A stretch of DNA of 39,073 nt. Origin: Bacteroidia bacterium (lineage in GTDB: Bacteria; Bacteroidota; Bacteroidia; Chitinophagales; Saprospiraceae). Shown piece by piece: positions 35,570-39,073 of this stretch (position 1 is its first letter; each line of letters opens with the position of its first letter). A program made the position numbers and the translations under genes. The stretch is taken from NCBI GenBank assembly GCA_018680005.1, contig JAHHJQ010000374.1, positions 1-39,073 of the forward strand, written 5' to 3'. The notes under the pieces were generated by a model that saw only the letters and a list, made by a program, of their open reading frames with translations, made no database searches and was not told the origin of the DNA.

Positions 35570-37348
35570 CTATTTATTGCCATCTAATAATTCTTTTGGA
35601 ATTTGGACTTTCTTCATTCTGAGATATTCACCTAAGGTCTTGGCCTGTCCGTCCATCTTGGTGGTTGCAGCGACACCTTCCTGAAGAAAGCCTTTGATGT
35701 AAAAATTCAGACCAAGTAAATTGGGAAATTCAAATCTGGCGATCTTAAAAGATGCTGTTTCTGGTAGTAATTCTTTTAGTTTTTCGACGCTAAGCAACTG
35801 TTCAAGAAAAGCGTATGATGCATTGGTTTTACCCCAAATTCCGAGATTGGCATTTCCCCCTTTATCTCCAGATCTGGCGGCATAGATGGTGCCCAAAGGC
35901 AATATTTCGGTTTCCTCGTGATGAAAAGAGAAATCCAGGGAGTCATAACTCTTGATCACCTGAATGTCTTCTGAGGATGTTACTTCCGCTAGATAAATAT
36001 CTTCGTTTTGATAATGCAGCTGCTGCTTAAGATACTTTTTCTCTATCAATGCTGGGAAATGAATGATACGTGGTTTTGCAGGTCCTGGAGGAGCACTCAT
36101 ACACCAACCTGGCGGAGCGCACAGTGCCAGTTCGATCATTTTTGAGGTAAAGAATTTTCCTGCTTTTTGTGGATCCTTGTCAATCACAGTAACCCTGAAA
36201 GTTGAAAATGCTTCTTCATGAGTGCTGGGATCTTCATTTATATTTTTGATGAAATGAAAATCAATTTTATCAAATGAAGCGGGGCCGCCGATATTATTTA
36301 AAAACTCGGTTTTGAGGATATCAACTTTTTTGTCCACGTCCAGTCCCAATATGTACAACTGCATCATATTCTGAAATCCCCCTAAACAATTCACCGTGAC
36401 TTTGGACGTCCTCGTTGGTGGGGATCCTTTGACATCCGAAACAGATACCCGATCCGGGCTTTCCTGAACGATATTGATCGTGTCAAAGTGAGCTACGACA
36501 TCCGGCGTAATATATTCCGGTGCATTTATTTCATAAAGCAATTGTGCCGTTACGGTACCAATGCTAACGAGTCCTCCGGTATTGGGATGTTTGGTTATAG
36601 AAAAGTCCCCGGTACGAGAAATTTCTGCAATAGGGAATCCAACCTTTGTAAAACTCGGAACTTCCTCAAAAAATGAATAGTTACCGCCTGAAGCCTGACC
36701 GCTACATTCAATAATATGTCCGGCTGTGGCTGCGCTTGCTAATTGATCCCAGTCATTTTGCTTCCATCCAAAGTGATGAGCTGCCGGCCCCATCACAACG
36801 GAGGTGTCAGCTACTCGACCGGTTACTATAATGTCAGCTCCTAGATCCAGGGCTTTGACAATACCCCAGCATCCCAAGTATGCATTTGCCGATACGGGCA
36901 TCATTCCACTTTCAGACAGAGTGATATTCTTTTCCAAATGCTGTAACCTGGCACCTTTAGATCGTAATTCCAAAAGGCTGGGCATAAGATCATCTCCATC
37001 GATATATGCGATTTTCGGGTGTAATCCCAGATGTTTGGCAACAGATTTTAATCCTTCAGCAAGCCCCAATGGATTTAGTCCTCCTGCATTGACAACGACA
37101 CGAATATTTTTATCCAGACAATCACCCATGATTCCTTCCATCTGTTTTAGAAAGGTTCGGGCATATCCAAGATCAGCTTTTTTTGATTTGGCTTTGAATA
37201 ATATGGCCATGGTCAGTTCTGCCAGATAATCACCTGTAAGAAAATCTACTGGACCACCATCGATCATTTCTCTGGCAGCACTAAATCTATCACCATAGAA
37301 TCCTGAAATATTGGCAATAATCACCTTGTTCTTGGCCTTTCCTTCCAT
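35570..37348 (-). CDS. AtuA-like (DUF1446; acyclic terpene utilization AtuA) family protein
   Basis: VIIANISGFYGDRFSAAREMIDGGPVDFLTGDYLAELTMAIL; VVVNAGGLNPLGLAEGL; YLGCWGIVKALDLGADIIVTGRVADTSVVMGPAAHHFGW; ARSGDKGGNANLGIW. Confidence 0.92.
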   Translation of the reverse strand: MEGKAKNKVIIANISGFYGDRFSAAREMIDGGPVDFLTGDYLAELTMAILFKAKSKKADLGYARTFLKQMEGIMGDCLDKNIRVVVNAGGLNPLGLAEGLKSVAKHLGLHPKIAYIDGDDLMPSLLELRSKGARLQHLEKNITLSESGMMPVSANAYLGCWGIVKALDLGADIIVTGRVADTSVVMGPAAHHFGWKQNDWDQLASAATAGHIIECSGQASGGNYSFFEEVPSFTKVGFPIAEISRTGDFSITKHPNTGGLVSIGTVTAQLLYEINAPEYITPDVVAHFDTINIVQESPDRVSVSDVKGSPPTRTSKVTVNCLGGFQNMMQLYILGLDVDKKVDILKTEFLNNIGGPASFDKIDFHFIKNINEDPSTHEEAFSTFRVTVIDKDPQKAGKFFTSKMIELALCAPPGWCMSAPPGPAKPRIIHFPALIEKKYLKQQLHYQNEDIYLAEVTSSEDIQVIKSYDSLDFSFHHEETEILPLGTIYAARSGDKGGNANLGIWGKTNASYAFLEQLLSVEKLKELLPETASFKIARFEFPNLLGLNFYIKGFLQEGVAATTKMDGQAKTLGEYLRMKKVQIPKELLDGNK

Positions 37349-37410
37349 AGGATTACCAAGATAGTGGATTGTTTCGTGGAGGTAAGTAATTTAGAATGAA
37401 AAATGAACTA

Positions 37411-37935
37411 CTATTTCAGCAGACGACTGGCAACTTGTGGGGTCAGTTCATAGTGATTATAAACGACTTTACCGGATTCGTTGATTACAATGAACCACGG
37501 TGTCCCGCCCGTCCGATATCTTTCGACGATATGTGAGCTTTCTGTCCCGATGTCATGTCCAAAAGGAATATTCAATTTATACTTCTTTTGCATCTTTTTG
37601 AGTTTCTTGAAATTATTGACATCAGCTCCCTCAAAGACAGTTTGAATGGCAACAAATTCTACATTCTCCTGATCACCGAAGCGTTTATTCAGATACTTCA
37701 TGGTCGGGAAGCCTGATTTATGACATCCTGGACACCAACTCTGAAAGCAGAATACAACAATTTTCTTACCAGCGAAATCAGAAAGTTTGTATGAGCCAAG
37801 TTCTCCGCTCCCGTCCAGCCAAGCTTCTATATCCCATTCAGGTGCTTCTTCTCCTTCTATTCCACCATATTGGGCGAATAGAGCGGAAGAATAAAGTAAA
37901 ACCAGCGATATCATTATCAATCTAGTGCGATTCAT
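37411..37935 (-). CDS. Periplasmic TlpA-like thioredoxin-fold/redoxin protein
   Basis: Signal peptide MNRTRLIMISLVLLYSSALFAQ; GKKIVVFCFQSWCPGCHKSGFPTM (CPGC); TGGTPWFIVINESGKVVYNHYEL. ORF opens at 37959; ATG 37935 fits the signal peptide better. Confidence 0.88.
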   Translation of the reverse strand: MNRTRLIMISLVLLYSSALFAQYGGIEGEEAPEWDIEAWLDGSGELGSYKLSDFAGKKIVVFCFQSWCPGCHKSGFPTMKYLNKRFGDQENVEFVAIQTVFEGADVNNFKKLKKMQKKYKLNIPFGHDIGTESSHIVERYRTGGTPWFIVINESGKVVYNHYELTPQVASRLLK

Positions 37936-38422
37936 GCTCAGAAACTTTAGGTGATTCAATTACTTCTAATGAATCTCCTACCGATATCATACCAGATTTG
38001 ACAACTTTGGCGGTAATACCGCCATGGCCACGCATAGCATTATAACCACCCGGACCAAGATTTCGCTCCATCTTGATGCAAGGTGCACAGGGCCCGGTTA
38101 CTTGTAGATGTGTGCTTCCGATCCGTATCAACCTTCCTTTGAGCGAAACCAAATTCATACCTGATACAACAATATTTCTTCTGAGTTGAGATGGGTGAAC
38201 TGTTGTCTTTCCTAACAATTGACCCACTGTCTCAAGGTGTTCTTTCTGAATCAGTGTCACATCCCGTTTGCCTTGTTTTCCAGAATATCGATCCCCAAGT
38301 AGTCCCTTTCCGACAATGGCTTCTATTTGTTGAACTTCAATTTGAGGTGACTCCCTGTCCGGACGAAGACCTATCCATTCGACCTTCCCAGGTACCGGAT
38401 AGATGTTGTTTTTATTGAGCAT
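37922..38422 (-). CDS. MOSC-domain protein
   Basis: VEWIGLRPDRESP...GLLGDRYSGKQGKRDVTLIQKEHLE...HPSQLRRNIVVSGMNLVSLKGRLIRIGSTHLQVTGPCAPCIKME. Confidence 0.9.
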   Translation of the reverse strand: MLNKNNIYPVPGKVEWIGLRPDRESPQIEVQQIEAIVGKGLLGDRYSGKQGKRDVTLIQKEHLETVGQLLGKTTVHPSQLRRNIVVSGMNLVSLKGRLIRIGSTHLQVTGPCAPCIKMERNLGPGGYNAMRGHGGITAKVVKSGMISVGDSLEVIESPKVSEHESH

Positions 38423-38520
38423 ATGATTTTATGATACAGGTGATATCTTAAGAGCTAGGTCTCATTGCAAGTTAGTAAATGATAAACATGAATATACCTT
38501 TGAAATGTTGATCTTCGCAG

Positions 38521-39045
38521 ATGCGTTGTGCGGTATTTATTTTTATTCTTGGTTGTTTTTTTTCGTGTAGGAACGAAGATGGCTGGTATGAGACAGAGAT
38601 TGGAAGTGAGGTAGATGTGGCCTTACCGGCTACAGCAGTGTTTGCAAATCTATCGGCATTTGAGGGATTGTCAGCAGCGGTTCCTGATCTATTTTGGATC
38701 GAAAAAGTTATTGAGGAAACACCTACTCCTGTTCGGATTATAGTACTTAGCGATAGTACATACTTTGAAGAAAGATTGGTTGAGGTGGATGAAGATCAAT
38801 TACAGATTTTTTACACCGTTGACAAGACAAGCCTGCCAATCAAAGATGTTCGACATCTCATTAAAATTGCTCAACAGGATGACGGACAAAAGTGTATTAT
38901 TAGTTGGGTGACCACATTCGTTGTTCAGGAGAAGAACAGAGAGCGGATTCAAACTAAATTCTCAGGCATGCAAGAAGCTTATTTATACTCTTTGCAATTG
39001 ATGGGGGTCGAGCTAGAGGAAATGATGAATGATGAATCGTTTTGA
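38521..39045 (+). CDS. SRPBCC/START-like lipoprotein
   Basis: Lipobox-like FILGCFFSC; SEVDVALPATAVFANLSAFEGLSAAVPDLFWIEKVIEETPTPVRIIVLS resembles polyketide-cyclase/SRPBCC layout. Confidence 0.55.
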   Translation: MRCAVFIFILGCFFSCRNEDGWYETEIGSEVDVALPATAVFANLSAFEGLSAAVPDLFWIEKVIEETPTPVRIIVLSDSTYFEERLVEVDEDQLQIFYTVDKTSLPIKDVRHLIKIAQQDDGQKCIISWVTTFVVQEKNRERIQTKFSGMQEAYLYSLQLMGVELEEMMNDESF

Positions 39046-39073
39046 TAAAATGGAAAAGCGCGATGATTATTAT
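39032..39073 (+). CDS. Possible start of a further gene, truncated by window end
   Basis: ATG at 39032 (MNRFDKMEKRDDYY...) is open to the last base and overlaps the previous stop; too short to identify. Confidence 0.25.
   Translation, partial: MNRFDKMEKRDDYY

Noticed and set aside
36804-37229. 141-aa plus-strand ORF
   Set aside because: Antisense to the AtuA-like gene, which has strong family motifs.
1-39073. CRISPR arrays, toxin-antitoxin, restriction-modification, phage/transposon, tRNA/rRNA genes
   Set aside because: No direct-repeat array, nuclease/methylase, integrase/transposase motif or recognisable tRNA/rRNA sequence seen by eye; a tRNAscan/DefenseFinder run would be needed to exclude small elements.

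Overview
The window is a dense chromosomal region that looks like Bacteroidota (Saprospiraceae-like by gene style; this is inference). It has about 29 supported protein-coding genes. I found no rRNA, tRNA, CRISPR array, transposase, phage gene or recognisable defence system. Content is mostly metabolic and envelope genes: a truncated sortilin/BNR-repeat protein at the left edge; a divergent pair of TonB-like paralogs; a degenerate receiver-AraC regulator; an FAD-monooxygenase/membrane-anchored FAH-family operon; 2-isopropylmalate synthase; an R2-like ligand-binding oxidase (R2lox); a GMC oxidoreductase with its gluconate-dehydrogenase subunit-3 partner; an alkylsulfatase-like MBL protein plus amidohydrolase; a GIN-domain protein; QueD; a YidE/AspT-type transporter; prolyl oligopeptidase; a YHYH protein; a beta-carbonic anhydrase/SulP pair; and an AtuA/acyl-CoA dehydrogenase/HMG-CoA reductase run. 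I see no clear-cut novel multi-gene system. The best leads are the divergent TonB paralog pair, the pseudo-receiver regulator, the R2lox with its cross-link residues retained, the GMC protein with an Fe-S-like Cys motif, the membrane-anchored FAH/monooxygenase operon, the AtuA-ACAD-HMGR neighbourhood, and a few non-coding dyads. All family calls are from reading translated motifs; no searches were run.
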